Below are positions 7,507-15,840 of a DNA stretch of 64,000 bases, one piece after another. Every line of letters begins with the position of its first letter. The first letter of the stretch is position 1. The notes below the pieces were generated by a model that saw only the letters and a list, made by a program, of their open reading frames with translations, had not been told where the DNA came from and searched no databases. The DNA is taken from contig NZ_KB903837.1 of NCBI RefSeq assembly GCF_000379825.1, positions 256,762 through 320,761 of the forward strand, written 5' to 3'. This DNA is from Longispora albida DSM 44784. GTDB lineage: Bacteria; Actinomycetota; Actinomycetes; Mycobacteriales; Micromonosporaceae. The position numbers were made by a program, and so were the translations under genes.

Positions 7507-7989
7507 CTAGGCGTGATCGCCCAGGGAGAGTAGTAGCCGTTTGAGCAGGACGGCCAGCTGGTCGTGTTCGTCTTCGCTGAGCGGGGCGAGCAGGCGGCGC
7601 TCGTTGTCCAGGTGGAGGCCGACCACCGCCTCGACGCGGCGCAGCCCCTCCGGTGTGAGCTTGACCCGCACGGACCGCCGGTCGCCCGGGTCGGCGCACC
7701 GCTCGACCAGTCCGCGGGCCGCCATCCGGTCGACACGGTTGGTGATCGCGCCGGAGGTGACCATCATGTTGCCGAACAGCGCGCCCATGCTCATCTCGTA
7801 CGGCTCGCCGAAGCGCCGCAGCGTGGCCAGCACGTCGAACTCCCAGGTCTCCAGGTCGTGCGCGGCGAAGAAGGTCTTGAGCTCCTTGTCGAGCAGCGCG
7901 CTGAGCCGGCCCATCCGGCCGATCACCCCGATCGGCGTGGGGTCCAGTTCGGGACGTTCCGTCCGCCACTGGTCAGTGATCAAGTCCAC
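7507..7989 (-). CDS. MarR-family repressor of the adjacent exporter
   Basis: The protein is about 160 aa with a central winged helix (residues about 40-120). Visible pieces are LETWEFDVLATLRR, the recognition helix region SGAITNRVDRMAARGLVER, and the conserved wing DPGDRRSVRVKLT. MarR dimers normally repress a divergent transporter gene and release DNA on ligand binding. I prefer the GTG at 7989; an in-frame TTG at 8016 would place nine codons inside the operator array and is less likely. Three near-identical palindromes (7997-8048) sit between this gene and the EamA exporter, so it probably controls both. Confidence 0.85.
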   Translation of the reverse strand: MDLITDQWRTERPELDPTPIGVIGRMGRLSALLDKELKTFFAAHDLETWEFDVLATLRRFGEPYEMSMGALFGNMMVTSGAITNRVDRMAARGLVERCADPGDRRSVRVKLTPEGLRRVEAVVGLHLDNERRLLAPLSEDEHDQLAVLLKRLLLSLGDHA

Positions 7990-7996
7990 ATGGTCT

Positions 7997-8048
7997 TTCA
8001 ATGTTGAACCTTTCAACGTTAAAGTCAGCGCATTACTTCAACGTTGAG
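7997..8048. promoter_or_regulatory. Triple MarR-type operator array
   Basis: Three copies of a 12-bp palindrome close to TTCAACGTTGAA lie at 7997-8008 (TTCAATGTTGAA), 8012-8023 (TTCAACGTTAAA) and 8037-8048 (TTCAACGTTGAG), 15 and 25 bp apart. They occupy the whole space between the divergent MarR and EamA genes, as expected for autoregulation plus exporter repression. Confidence 0.75.
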
Positions 8049-8066
8049 ATACTACCGGAGCCCGCC

Positions 8067-8942
8067 ATGCTGCTCACCGCACTGGCCCCGATGATCTGGG
8101 GCTCGACCTACCTGATCACCACGGAACTCCTGCCGGCCGACCGCCCGCTGCTGGCCGCCACGATCCGCTGCCTCCCGGCCGGGCTGCTGTTCATCCTGTT
8201 CACCCGTAAGCTCCCTGCCGGGTCCTGGTGGTGGAAGTCGGCCGTGCTGGCCGTCCTGAACATCGCGGCCTTCCAGCCGCTGATCTTCATCACCGCGTAC
8301 CGGCTGCCCGGCGGCGTCGGCGCCATCGTCGCCGCGCTCGGCCCCTTCGTGGTGGCAGCCCTGAGCTACCCGCTGCTGCGGCTCGCCCCCGCGCCCCGCA
8401 CCCTGATCGCGAGCGTGTTCGGCCTGATCGGCGTCGCGCTGGTCGTCCTGCGCGCCACGGCCGTCCTCGACACCCTCGGGCTCGCCGCCGGAGCCGCCGG
8501 GACCGTGGTCATGGCTCTCGGTACGGTGCTGGGCCGCAAGTGGGGTGCGCCTCAAGCAGGGCTGCTCGCGCTGACCGGCTGGCAGCTCGCGATCGGCGGG
8601 GCGCTCCTGCTGCCGCTGACCCTCGCGGTCGAGGGGCTGCCGGGCGAGCTGAACGGGAAGAACCTGGCCGGCTACGGCTACCTGGTCGTCTTCGGCGCGA
8701 TGCTCTCCTACGCCCTGTGGTTCCGCGGGGTGGCGAAACTGGCCCCGGCCCGGGTGTCCATGCTCGGCCTGATGAGCCCGGTCGTGGCCGCCGTACTCGG
8801 CTGGGTGGTGCTCGGCCAGGCCCTGACCGGCTGGCAGCTGCTCGGCGCCGCGCTGGTGATCGGCTCGGTGGTCTGGGGCGCGATGGCCCCGGCCCGCAAG
8901 GCACCCGTGGCCGAGGTACGGGAGCCGGCGCTCGTCAGGTAG
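8067..8942 (+). CDS. EamA/DMT-superfamily transporter
   Basis: The 291-aa protein is almost entirely hydrophobic, with about ten transmembrane segments arranged as two EamA repeats (residues about 5-135 and 145-280). The opening PMIWGSTYLITTELLPADRPL is typical of the drug/metabolite transporter family. It probably exports a small metabolite or drug. The ATG at 8067 has GGAG at 8057-8060; an upstream in-frame ATG at 8001 lies inside the operator array and was rejected. A long hairpin (8958-8997) follows. Confidence 0.85.
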   Translation: MLLTALAPMIWGSTYLITTELLPADRPLLAATIRCLPAGLLFILFTRKLPAGSWWWKSAVLAVLNIAAFQPLIFITAYRLPGGVGAIVAALGPFVVAALSYPLLRLAPAPRTLIASVFGLIGVALVVLRATAVLDTLGLAAGAAGTVVMALGTVLGRKWGAPQAGLLALTGWQLAIGGALLLPLTLAVEGLPGELNGKNLAGYGYLVVFGAMLSYALWFRGVAKLAPARVSMLGLMSPVVAAVLGWVVLGQALTGWQLLGAALVIGSVVWGAMAPARKAPVAEVREPALVR

Positions 8943-8957
8943 CAGGAAGCACGGCGC

Positions 8958-8997
8958 GATGGCCGGCTCACGTGATCACTTCACGGAGCCGGCCATC
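8958..8997. terminator. Bidirectional terminator between the EamA and MalG-like genes
   Basis: The arms 8958-8969 and 8986-8997 (GATGGCCGGCTC and its complement) are perfect, with a further inner 5-bp stem (CGTGA/TCACG). The minus-strand MalG-like stop codon lies in the loop, so the terminator overlaps the end of that gene. Confidence 0.7.
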
Positions 8998-9770
8998 AGG
9001 CCCTGGACGAAGTACCGCTGGAAGGCGAAGAAGACCGCCAGCGGCACGAGCATCGACAGGAACGCCCCCGGCGCGATCACGTCGATGTTGGACGAGAACG
9101 ACCGGGTCTGCTCGCGGATCGCGTAGGTGATCGGAGCCGAGTCCGGGCTGGCGAACACCAGCGCGACGAGCAGGTCGTTCCACACCCAGAGGAACTGGAA
9201 GATGGCCAGCGAGGCGATGGCTGGCCAGCCGAGCGGCAGGATCACCTTCCGGAAGATCGTGCCGTCCGAGCCGCCGTCGATCCGGGCGGCCTCCAGCAGC
9301 TCGCGCGGGATGGCGACGAAGAAGTTGCGGAGCAGGAAGATCGCGAACGGCAGCCCGAAGGCCACGTGGAACAGCACGACGCCCGGGATCGAGCCGAACA
9401 GGCCCAGGTTGCCGAGCAGCTCGGCGTCCGGGATCAGCGCGACCTGCACGGGTACGACGATCAGCGCGACCACGACCAGGAACAGCCAGTCGCGGCCGGG
9501 GAAGCGGCCCCAGGCGAAGGCGTAGGCGGCCATCGCCCCGAGCACCACGACGAGCACAGTGGACGGCACGGTGATCAGTACCGTGTTCCACAGCGCCCCG
9601 AGCATCCGGTCGTCGGACAGCAGCTTGGCGTACCCGTCGAAGGTCAGCTCCCCGAAGGTCCACCAGCCGGAGGAGTTCACCGCGCGGGCCGGCCGCAGGC
9701 TCGACACCAGCAGCCCGGCCGCCGGGGTCAGCCACAGCAGCCCGACGAGGACGACGAGAGCCCGTTTCAT
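8976..9770 (-). CDS. Carbohydrate ABC transporter permease, MalG-like
   Basis: The 264-aa permease has a signal-anchor helix, an extracytoplasmic segment, and five more transmembrane segments. The EAA loop that contacts the ATPase is visible as EAARIDGGSDGTIFRKVILPL. The C-terminus ends FVQGLMAGSVK, which is typical of MalG homologues. With the upstream permease and lipoprotein it forms a CUT1-type sugar importer. The ATG at 9770 overlaps the stop of the upstream permease (ATGA) and has a GGAGAGAAGG site directly upstream. No ATPase gene is adjacent; actinomycetes often power such systems with a shared MsiK-type ATPase encoded elsewhere. Confidence 0.9.
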   Translation of the reverse strand: MKRALVVLVGLLWLTPAAGLLVSSLRPARAVNSSGWWTFGELTFDGYAKLLSDDRMLGALWNTVLITVPSTVLVVVLGAMAAYAFAWGRFPGRDWLFLVVVALIVVPVQVALIPDAELLGNLGLFGSIPGVVLFHVAFGLPFAIFLLRNFFVAIPRELLEAARIDGGSDGTIFRKVILPLGWPAIASLAIFQFLWVWNDLLVALVFASPDSAPITYAIREQTRSFSSNIDVIAPGAFLSMLVPLAVFFAFQRYFVQGLMAGSVK

Positions 9771-10942
9771 CCTTCTCTCCTCAGCCGCCGAAGGTTGAAC
9801 AGCATCGCGGGCAGGACGAGCAGGAACAGCAGCACGCCGAGCGCCGAGCCCAGCCCGAGATCCCTGGCCCCGCCGAACGACACCCGCCACATCTGGAGCG
9901 CGACCACGTTCGCGTCGGCCTGCACCGCCTCGGGTGCCAGGACCAGCACGAGGTCGAACACCTTGAGCACGTTGATCACCATCGTCACCCAGACCACGAC
10001 CAGCACCGGTCTCAGCTGGGGAATGGTCACCCTGCGCAGCACCTGCCACTCGGAGGCCCCGTCGATCCTGGCCGCTTCCAGGGTCTCCCGGGGGATCCCG
10101 GCCAGCCCGGCACTGATCAGGACCATCGCGAAGCCGGCCCAGATCCAGACGTACGCGCCGATGATCGCCGGAGTCACCACGGACGGCCCGAGCCAGTCGA
10201 CGCCGTTGAAGGGCTGGGCGAAGTTGCTGTCCGGCAAGCGGATCGTGTGGTCCCCGGCGGGCAGCGTGTACCTGCCGTCCGGCCCGGTCGTCGTCTCCGC
10301 GACCACCTTGCCGTCCCGGACCGCCTCGACCCTGACGCCGGGCAGGCCCTTCTCGCCCGGGTCGATCACGCCGGGACGCCCGCCGCCGCCCGGGGCGAAG
10401 TCGAGCCAGACCACGCCGCTTCCGCCCTCGGTGGCCTGCACGCCGTCAGCCGGAGCCGGCACGCCAACGACCGCGAACCTCCCGGCTGTGTCCTCAGTGG
10501 AACGCAGCCGCGCGCCAGGGTAGGGCGGACGGTCCGCGAACGCGTCGTGCACCGTGACGATGGCGGCGTTGGCGATGCCACGGTCGGGATCAGCCTCGTA
10601 CACCATCCGCCAGGTGACACCAGCGGCCAGGAACGAGATCGCCATCGGCAGGAAGATGACCACCTTGACGGCGGACGCCCAGCGGATCCGGTCCGTGAGC
10701 ACCGCGAAGAATAGGCCGGCGATCGTGACCAGGCTGGGCGCGAGTACCACCCAGACCGCGTTGTTGCGCAGCGCGGTCAGCGTCTCGGGCGAGGTGAAGA
10801 TCTCCTGGTAGTTGGCCAGGCCGACGAAACTCTCACCGTCGCCGCCGAACAGGCTCCGCACGATCGTGTACCCGATGGGGTACACCACCAGCGCTGCCAG
10901 CAGTACCAGGGCCGGCCCGCAGAAGACGGCCGCCCGCTTCAC
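9767..10942 (-). CDS. Carbohydrate ABC transporter permease, MalF-like, with a large extracytoplasmic insertion
   Basis: The 391-aa protein is longer than a typical MalF-like permease (about 300 aa). The first helices are normal (residues 5-110), but at about 116-250 there is a hydrophilic insertion after a transmembrane segment, so it should face outside. Residues about 198-238 (GLPGVRVEAVRDGKVV, GPDGRYTLPAG) look like a carboxypeptidase-regulatory or SdrD-B-type beta-sandwich. The permease core then resumes, with the EAA loop EAARIDGASEWQVLRRVTIP at 289-308. The insertion may contact the binding protein, as the MalF P2 loop does in E. coli. The GTG at 10942 overlaps the binding-protein stop (GTGA). 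Confidence 0.85.
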   Translation of the reverse strand: MKRAAVFCGPALVLLAALVVYPIGYTIVRSLFGGDGESFVGLANYQEIFTSPETLTALRNNAVWVVLAPSLVTIAGLFFAVLTDRIRWASAVKVVIFLPMAISFLAAGVTWRMVYEADPDRGIANAAIVTVHDAFADRPPYPGARLRSTEDTAGRFAVVGVPAPADGVQATEGGSGVVWLDFAPGGGGRPGVIDPGEKGLPGVRVEAVRDGKVVAETTTGPDGRYTLPAGDHTIRLPDSNFAQPFNGVDWLGPSVVTPAIIGAYVWIWAGFAMVLISAGLAGIPRETLEAARIDGASEWQVLRRVTIPQLRPVLVVVWVTMVINVLKVFDLVLVLAPEAVQADANVVALQMWRVSFGGARDLGLGSALGVLLFLLVLPAMLFNLRRLRREG

Positions 10943-12246
10943 TTGTAGGCACTCGCGGCGGCAGCCTCCAGTTTCGCCGCCGTCCCAGCCACGTCGGACG
11001 GATTCGCCAGGAACTCCTGGAGGATCTTCCACTCCCCGCTGCCCGGCGTGCCGCCGAACGCGCTCGGTGCCAGGTCGGACATGTCGAAGCGGAACTCGTC
11101 GCCAGCCTTGATGATGGCCACGCCGAGCGCCTTCGTCGTCGCGTCCGGGTACGTGCTGGTGTCGAGGTTCCTGTTCGGGGACAGGAACCCGCCCTGCTTG
11201 GCCCAGATCCCGGCGGCCTCGGGGCCAGCCAGCCATTCGAGCAGCGCCTGCCCGCCCTTGGAGTCCTTCAGCGCTACGGCGACGTCCCCGCCGCCGACCA
11301 CCGAGGGCTTGGAACCCTTGATCGACGGGAAGTCGAAGAACTTGGCCGTCTCGCCGACCTTCGCCCGGGTCTCCTTCTGGATGTTCGTCGCGACGAAGTC
11401 ACCCTCGTACACGACGGACGCCTTGGGCGTGTCGCCGAACACCTGCGTCACCGACTGCTCGAACTTCACCTGGAGCGCTGCGGCCGGGCCACCCGGGATC
11501 ATGCCGGGCGCGCCCCACAGCTCACCGAGCAGCCGGAGCGTCTCGACGACCGTCGGGTCGGTGAAGGGGATCTCGTGCCTGGCGAGCTTGTCGTACATCT
11601 GGGCTCCGGCGACCCGGAGGTAGACGTTCTCGAACCAGTCGGTCAGCACCCAGCCGTCACCGCCACCCACCGACAGCGGGGGAGTGCCGGCCTCCGACAG
11701 CGTCTTCAGGTTCTTGGTGAAGTCGTCCCAGGTGGACGGTGGCTGGACGCCGGCGGCGGTGAAGCTGTCCGGCCGGTACCAGACCAGGCTCTTGTTGGCC
11801 GCTTTCAGCCACACGCCGTACAGCTGGCCGTCGGCTCCGGTGCCGAGCTGTTTCCAGATCGGCGCGTAGTTCTTCTCCACTGCGGTCTTGGTACCGGAGC
11901 TGACCGGCTTGAGGCTGCCGCGCTTGGCCAGGTCGGTGAGCAGGCCGGGCTGGGGGAGCACCGCGATGTCCGGTGGCTTCCCGCCCGAGATCTTGCTGCC
12001 GAGCACGGCGGCGATGTCGTTGCCGGTGGAACTGTAGGACACGGTCGCGCCGGTCTTCTTCGCGAAGGTGTCGAGCACCTTGAAGAACTTCGTCTGCTCG
12101 TCGCCCGACCACACGGCGGCGACCTCGATCGTCTGACCCTTGAGTGATCCGTCGCCGTCGGCGCTGTCCTTGGCCGAGCAGCCGGCCGCGGCCCCGGTGC
12201 TGAGCACCAGCACACTGGCGGCCGCGATACGTAAGAGAGCTCTCAT
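10939..12246 (-). CDS. Carbohydrate ABC transporter substrate-binding lipoprotein
   Basis: The 435-aa precursor begins with a signal peptide and lipobox (GAAAGC, Cys at about residue 22), so it is a membrane-tethered binding protein. The mature part follows the family 1 extracellular solute-binding pattern: IEVAAVWSGDEQTKFFKVLDTF at the start of lobe 1, PPDIAVLPQPGLL, and late WLAGPEAAGIWAKQGGFLSPN. The sugar is unknown. The ATG at 12246 has a strong AGGAGG site. It is the first gene of the importer operon. An inverted repeat (CGCAA-ATC-TTGCG, 12331-12343) about 85 bp upstream could be a LacI-type operator. Confidence 0.88.
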   Translation of the reverse strand: MRALLRIAAASVLVLSTGAAAGCSAKDSADGDGSLKGQTIEVAAVWSGDEQTKFFKVLDTFAKKTGATVSYSSTGNDIAAVLGSKISGGKPPDIAVLPQPGLLTDLAKRGSLKPVSSGTKTAVEKNYAPIWKQLGTGADGQLYGVWLKAANKSLVWYRPDSFTAAGVQPPSTWDDFTKNLKTLSEAGTPPLSVGGGDGWVLTDWFENVYLRVAGAQMYDKLARHEIPFTDPTVVETLRLLGELWGAPGMIPGGPAAALQVKFEQSVTQVFGDTPKASVVYEGDFVATNIQKETRAKVGETAKFFDFPSIKGSKPSVVGGGDVAVALKDSKGGQALLEWLAGPEAAGIWAKQGGFLSPNRNLDTSTYPDATTKALGVAIIKAGDEFRFDMSDLAPSAFGGTPGSGEWKILQEFLANPSDVAGTAAKLEAAAASAYK

Positions 12247-12380
12247 CAGGCTTCCTCCTGTTTGGACTGAGCCGTTCGAGTACTCCCGGATTATCGCCCA
12301 GAATTTCTTTCGTGTTACCTGGAACGCATGCGCAAATCTTGCGAACATCCGTGCTCAGTGGATGGTATGCCCGAAAATGC

Positions 12381-12417
12381 GGCTTACCGGGCCGGACTGA
12401 GCCCGGCCCGGTAAGCC
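12381..12417. terminator. 15-bp perfect hairpin terminator
   Basis: The arms 12381-12395 and 12403-12417 (GGCTTACCGGGCCGG and its complement) enclose a 7-base loop, 21 bases past the stop of the small secreted-protein gene on the minus strand. Confidence 0.75.
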
Positions 12418-12437
12418 AGCGGTTATGTCAGCGGATA

Positions 12438-12677
12438 TCAGCAGGCCGTGTAGTACACGTTGTAGTACGCCGTCTTGTAACCCCAGTCCCACGCGTGCGA
12501 CCCGCAGTCGCCGTACTGCCAGAACTGCCCGGTCATCTGGGTCTTGGCCGACGTCGTGAAGTACGTGATCAGCTTGAAGTGGCGCTCCGGTGGAATCGGG
12601 ATCGCCTGGGCCGGCGGCGCGGCCGCGAGGAACAGGCTGCCGGCCACGAGAGTGGTGAACAAGGCACGTCGGAGCAT
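12438..12677 (-). CDS. Small secreted protein, DUF6289-like
   Basis: The 79-aa precursor has a clear Sec signal peptide (MLRRALFTTLVAGSLFLAAAPPAQA). The mature part of about 54 residues is aromatic-rich: ITYFTTSAKTQMTGQFWQYGDC, then GSHAWDWGYKTAYYNVYYTAC, with two cysteines likely forming a disulfide. This pattern resembles the DUF6289 group of short secreted actinobacterial proteins, which have no known function. The ATG at 12677 follows a GGAAAGGA site. It is a stand-alone transcription unit closed by the hairpin at 12381-12417. Confidence 0.65.
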   Translation of the reverse strand: MLRRALFTTLVAGSLFLAAAPPAQAIPIPPERHFKLITYFTTSAKTQMTGQFWQYGDCGSHAWDWGYKTAYYNVYYTAC

Positions 12678-12855
12678 GGGTGTGCACGTCCTTTCCGGGT
12701 GATGGTCCAGGTGGTGGGAAAGCCTTGCCCCGTCATCCTCTGTCCGCGGACCGCCTCCGGGGAACATCGGGACGCATGAATGACATGTGCCTTGTCTGCC
12801 GGACATCCCGCCGGATTGATCGCCTGGCCGCCGCCCCTCCGGTACGTTGCGAGCT

Positions 12856-13197
12856 ATGGCGGAGATCTACCACCTGACTGAGCAGGGCACCTGGGACGCG
12901 GCCGTGGCCGCCGGCGAGTACACGATGTCCACCCGGGCGACCACGCTCGCGGAAGAGGGCTACATCCACGCCTCCTACGCCGACCAGGTACGCGGCGTGG
13001 CCGACCGGTACTACTCCGACGTCACCGAGCTGCTGCTCCTGGTGATCGACACGTTCCGGCTCGAGGTACCCGTGGTGCCGGAGCCGGCGGCGCGCGGCCG
13101 GGCCGAGAAGTTCCCGCACATCTACGGGCCGGTCCCGATCAGCGCGGTCACCGAGGTCCGCGTCGTGCTCCCCGACCGGTCCAACCTGCCGGAGTAA
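12856..13197 (+). CDS. DUF952 domain protein
   Basis: The 113-aa cytoplasmic protein shows the DUF952 signature: an N-terminal IYHLTEQGTWDAAVAAGEY, the EEGYIHASYADQV segment, and the hallmark FPHIYGPVPISAV near the end. The family is widespread and uncharacterised; part of its fold resembles ADP-ribosyltransferase-like proteins, but no activity can be assigned from this sequence. The ATG at 12856 is preferred over an in-frame TTG three codons earlier. A bidirectional hairpin follows at 13218. Confidence 0.85.
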   Translation: MAEIYHLTEQGTWDAAVAAGEYTMSTRATTLAEEGYIHASYADQVRGVADRYYSDVTELLLLVIDTFRLEVPVVPEPAARGRAEKFPHIYGPVPISAVTEVRVVLPDRSNLPE

Positions 13198-13217
13198 CCG
13201 GGTTCTGAGCAGCACAA

Positions 13218-13246
13218 AGCCCCGCGAACGGAGGCTTCGCGGGGCT
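13218..13246. terminator. Bidirectional hairpin terminator
   Basis: The perfect 10-bp arms AGCCCCGCGA (13218-13227) and TCGCGGGGCT (13237-13246) enclose a 9-base loop between the convergent DUF952 and M6 protease genes, with a T-containing tail on the plus strand. Confidence 0.75.
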
Positions 13247-13367
13247 CTGTTCCCCGGTACCGGAAAGGATCACCGGTGCGGGGAGTGCGCCGGGCCCGCC
13301 TGGTGGGAGCCGGACCCGGCCTTGCCGCCTGCCCGGGGTCGCGCGCCCGGCAGGCTCGTCATGCCAC

Positions 13368-15704
13368 TCAGGCTGCGGAGACCCGGATGGTGGTCTCGCG
13401 GCCCTGAGCGTGTTCCTTCACGACCTCGATCTTCGTGCCGGTGGCCGGCACCTTGACCCCGAGCTGCGGGATCGCGGGGTCGAAGTAGACGCCGGTCTTG
13501 TCGTTGAACGCCTTGACCGGAGGCTGCTTCTTCAGCACCGTCGCGACACCGCCCTTGTGGAGGGTGATCGAGTCCGTGTACTTCAGGCCGAACGTGGCGT
13601 CCAGCGGCTGAGCCCGCATGTTGACGAGCGAGCCGTCAGCGAACTTCAGGGCGCCGGCCCGGGCGTCGATCGGCAGGATCATGCCCGCACCGAGGTGCTG
13701 CTTGGTGTTGTTGTCGGTGTAGTAGCTGTCCCAGAGCCAGATCAGCACGCCGTCCTGGTAGGGGTAGTGCTCCACCAGCTTCGACTTGCCCTCGACCCCG
13801 GACCAGCCGAAGTTGTACGGGCCGGTCTGGAGGAACGCGCCGTAGCCCGCGTAGCGGCGGTTCTCCACGAGGTACGAGCGGGCGTGCGCCTTCGAACCGG
13901 TCTTGCCGGCCAGCGAGAAGCCCTGAGCGGCCCAGCCGTTGTCCCCGTTCTCGGCGTCGTCGCTGAACACGACGTTGCCGTCGGCCGTCACGCTGATCGC
14001 GTCGACCAGGAAACCGTTCTCGGCGGTGTTGGTGTCCGTGACGTAGCGGAACCGGAACAGCGCCTTGCCACCGGCGACACTGTCCAGGTTGTACGACACG
14101 TCAGCCCAGCCGGACGACCGGCCGGTCAGCCCCGGGCGGCCGTTGACCGCCGGGATCGGAGCACCGTTGATCGTGCCGCCGACGCTCTTCCAGGTCTTGC
14201 CGTTGTCTGTGGAGGCCTCGGCGTAGAGGTAGTCGTAGTCCTCCTCGATCCAGAACTGGCTCTTCGCGTTGACCCGGGCCGTGCTGGCCCCGGCCAGGTC
14301 CAGCTCACGGGTCAGCGTCTCGTCGAGGTAGTCACCCCGGCCGGACCACCACTGCTTCGCGCCCTGGAACGGGTCGGCCAGTTCCGTGGTGACCTGCCGT
14401 GGCGGCAGCTCGACCATCACGGCCTGCTTCTTGTCCGTGTTGTACGAGGACACGCCCAGCACGTGCTCTGACTCCGTGCCGGCCTTGGCCTTCTCGTAGT
14501 TCAGCCAGCCGAGCTGGAGCTTGCTCCACGCGTCGAGGTCGCCGGGGAACTCGCCGGTCTGGCCGTTCTCCTTGGACAGGTACGAGGCGGAGGACATCAG
14601 CGACCAGAAGCTGACCGAGTTCTCGCCCTCGCTCGCGTAGAGGTCGGGCAGGCCGAGGTCGTGGCCGAACTCGTGGGCGATCAGGCCGATGCCGCTGTTC
14701 TCGCCGGCGGTCAGGTAGTCGCCGACCCAGATGCCGGTGTCGCCGATCTGGGTGCCGCCGTTCTTGTTGCCGGACGGGCCGGCCTCACCCTTGGACGGCC
14801 AGTACGCGAAGTACCGGTGCGCCCACACGGCGTCGTTGCCCTGGGCGCCGCCGCCCCAGGTCTGGTCCACGCCTGCGTGGATGACCTGGTAGTGGTCGAG
14901 GTAGCCGTCGGGCTCGTCGAAGTTGCCGTCGTTGTCGAAGTCGTAACGGTCCCACACGTCGAACTTGGCCAGCTCGGCCTTGATCTCCGCGGTGCTGCGG
15001 CCCTTGGCGACCTCGCGCTCGTACCAGGCGTTGGCCGAGTCGCGCACCAGATCCCAGTTGGACCAGCAGATCCCGCCGTCGGAACAGCGGTCTGAGCCGT
15101 AACGCGCCTCGTTGTACGGCACCTTCACCCAGTCGGAGACCTGGCCGTCCATGTCGTACCGGCCGGAGGACTGCACCCGGTAGAAGTTGCGCAGCGAGTT
15201 CGCGCCCTTCGACTGGTTGAAGTAGATGTCCTGGTAGTACGCCCGGTCGAAGTCGGACCGCCACAGCGTGTGGTTGTCGTTCTGCGTCGCGGGGTCGGGA
15301 ATCGCGTTGTGCAGCGGCCCGGGCGCGCCGCCGTACTTGACCTCGCCGTTGTGCATGGTGGTGTTGTCGATCTTGTCGCCGAACTCGGCGAGGACCACGA
15401 AGATCTGGTCCTTGCGCTCCTGTGCGACCTCGACGTAGCTGTTGCCGACCTGCACGGCCCGGCCGCCGCTCTTCGCGAAGCCGCGCTGGGCGGCCGCCGG
15501 GGTGCCGGAGGTGAGCTGCTCGATGGCCTTGCGCCGCAGCGCCTGCTGTCCGAGCTGCTGCGGGCTGAGGGGCGCCCGCTGGTCTTTCGCCTCGGCGGGG
15601 GCTGCCTGCTCAGCGGACGGCGGGCCGGCCATCGCCGGTCCTGTCAGTGCCGCGGCACCGAGCAGCGCCGCGAGACCAGCCGCGACCGCAGTTGTTCTGC
15701 GCAC
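13368..15704 (-). CDS. Secreted M6-family metalloprotease (immune inhibitor A-like)
   Basis: The 778-aa preproprotein has a Sec signal (RRTTAVAAGLAALLGAAALTGPAMA), an approximately 80-residue propeptide, then the peptidase M6 domain with the zinc motif His344-Glu345-x2-His348 (AHEFGHDLGLPD). A jelly-roll-like accessory region with repeated SDDAENGDNGWAAQGF-type motifs follows. Immune inhibitor A proteases degrade host or competitor proteins in Bacillus; in actinomycetes they are general secreted proteases. The GTG at 15704 is chosen because it gives an intact signal peptide and has GAGGA upstream; the longer frame would add an unlikely Pro/Arg-rich extension. Confidence 0.88.
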   Translation of the reverse strand: MRRTTAVAAGLAALLGAAALTGPAMAGPPSAEQAAPAEAKDQRAPLSPQQLGQQALRRKAIEQLTSGTPAAAQRGFAKSGGRAVQVGNSYVEVAQERKDQIFVVLAEFGDKIDNTTMHNGEVKYGGAPGPLHNAIPDPATQNDNHTLWRSDFDRAYYQDIYFNQSKGANSLRNFYRVQSSGRYDMDGQVSDWVKVPYNEARYGSDRCSDGGICWSNWDLVRDSANAWYEREVAKGRSTAEIKAELAKFDVWDRYDFDNDGNFDEPDGYLDHYQVIHAGVDQTWGGGAQGNDAVWAHRYFAYWPSKGEAGPSGNKNGGTQIGDTGIWVGDYLTAGENSGIGLIAHEFGHDLGLPDLYASEGENSVSFWSLMSSASYLSKENGQTGEFPGDLDAWSKLQLGWLNYEKAKAGTESEHVLGVSSYNTDKKQAVMVELPPRQVTTELADPFQGAKQWWSGRGDYLDETLTRELDLAGASTARVNAKSQFWIEEDYDYLYAEASTDNGKTWKSVGGTINGAPIPAVNGRPGLTGRSSGWADVSYNLDSVAGGKALFRFRYVTDTNTAENGFLVDAISVTADGNVVFSDDAENGDNGWAAQGFSLAGKTGSKAHARSYLVENRRYAGYGAFLQTGPYNFGWSGVEGKSKLVEHYPYQDGVLIWLWDSYYTDNNTKQHLGAGMILPIDARAGALKFADGSLVNMRAQPLDATFGLKYTDSITLHKGGVATVLKKQPPVKAFNDKTGVYFDPAIPQLGVKVPATGTKIEVVKEHAQGRETTIRVSAA

Positions 15705-15840
15705 TCGGGGTGTCCTCTCACCTGGGGGGATGGGGAGGGGCCGTGACCTGCGCGAGGCAGGCCCTGGCCAGGGTTGGTGGTATGTTACACACGACACACC
15801 TCCCCGGCCAGACCCGTTGAGCGGCTGTTAACGCGGGGTT

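Noticed and set aside
8976-10049. Longer start for the MalG-like permease
   Set aside because: The added 93 codons lie inside the MalF-like gene in another frame; the ATG at 9770 has the ribosome site and the ATGA overlap.
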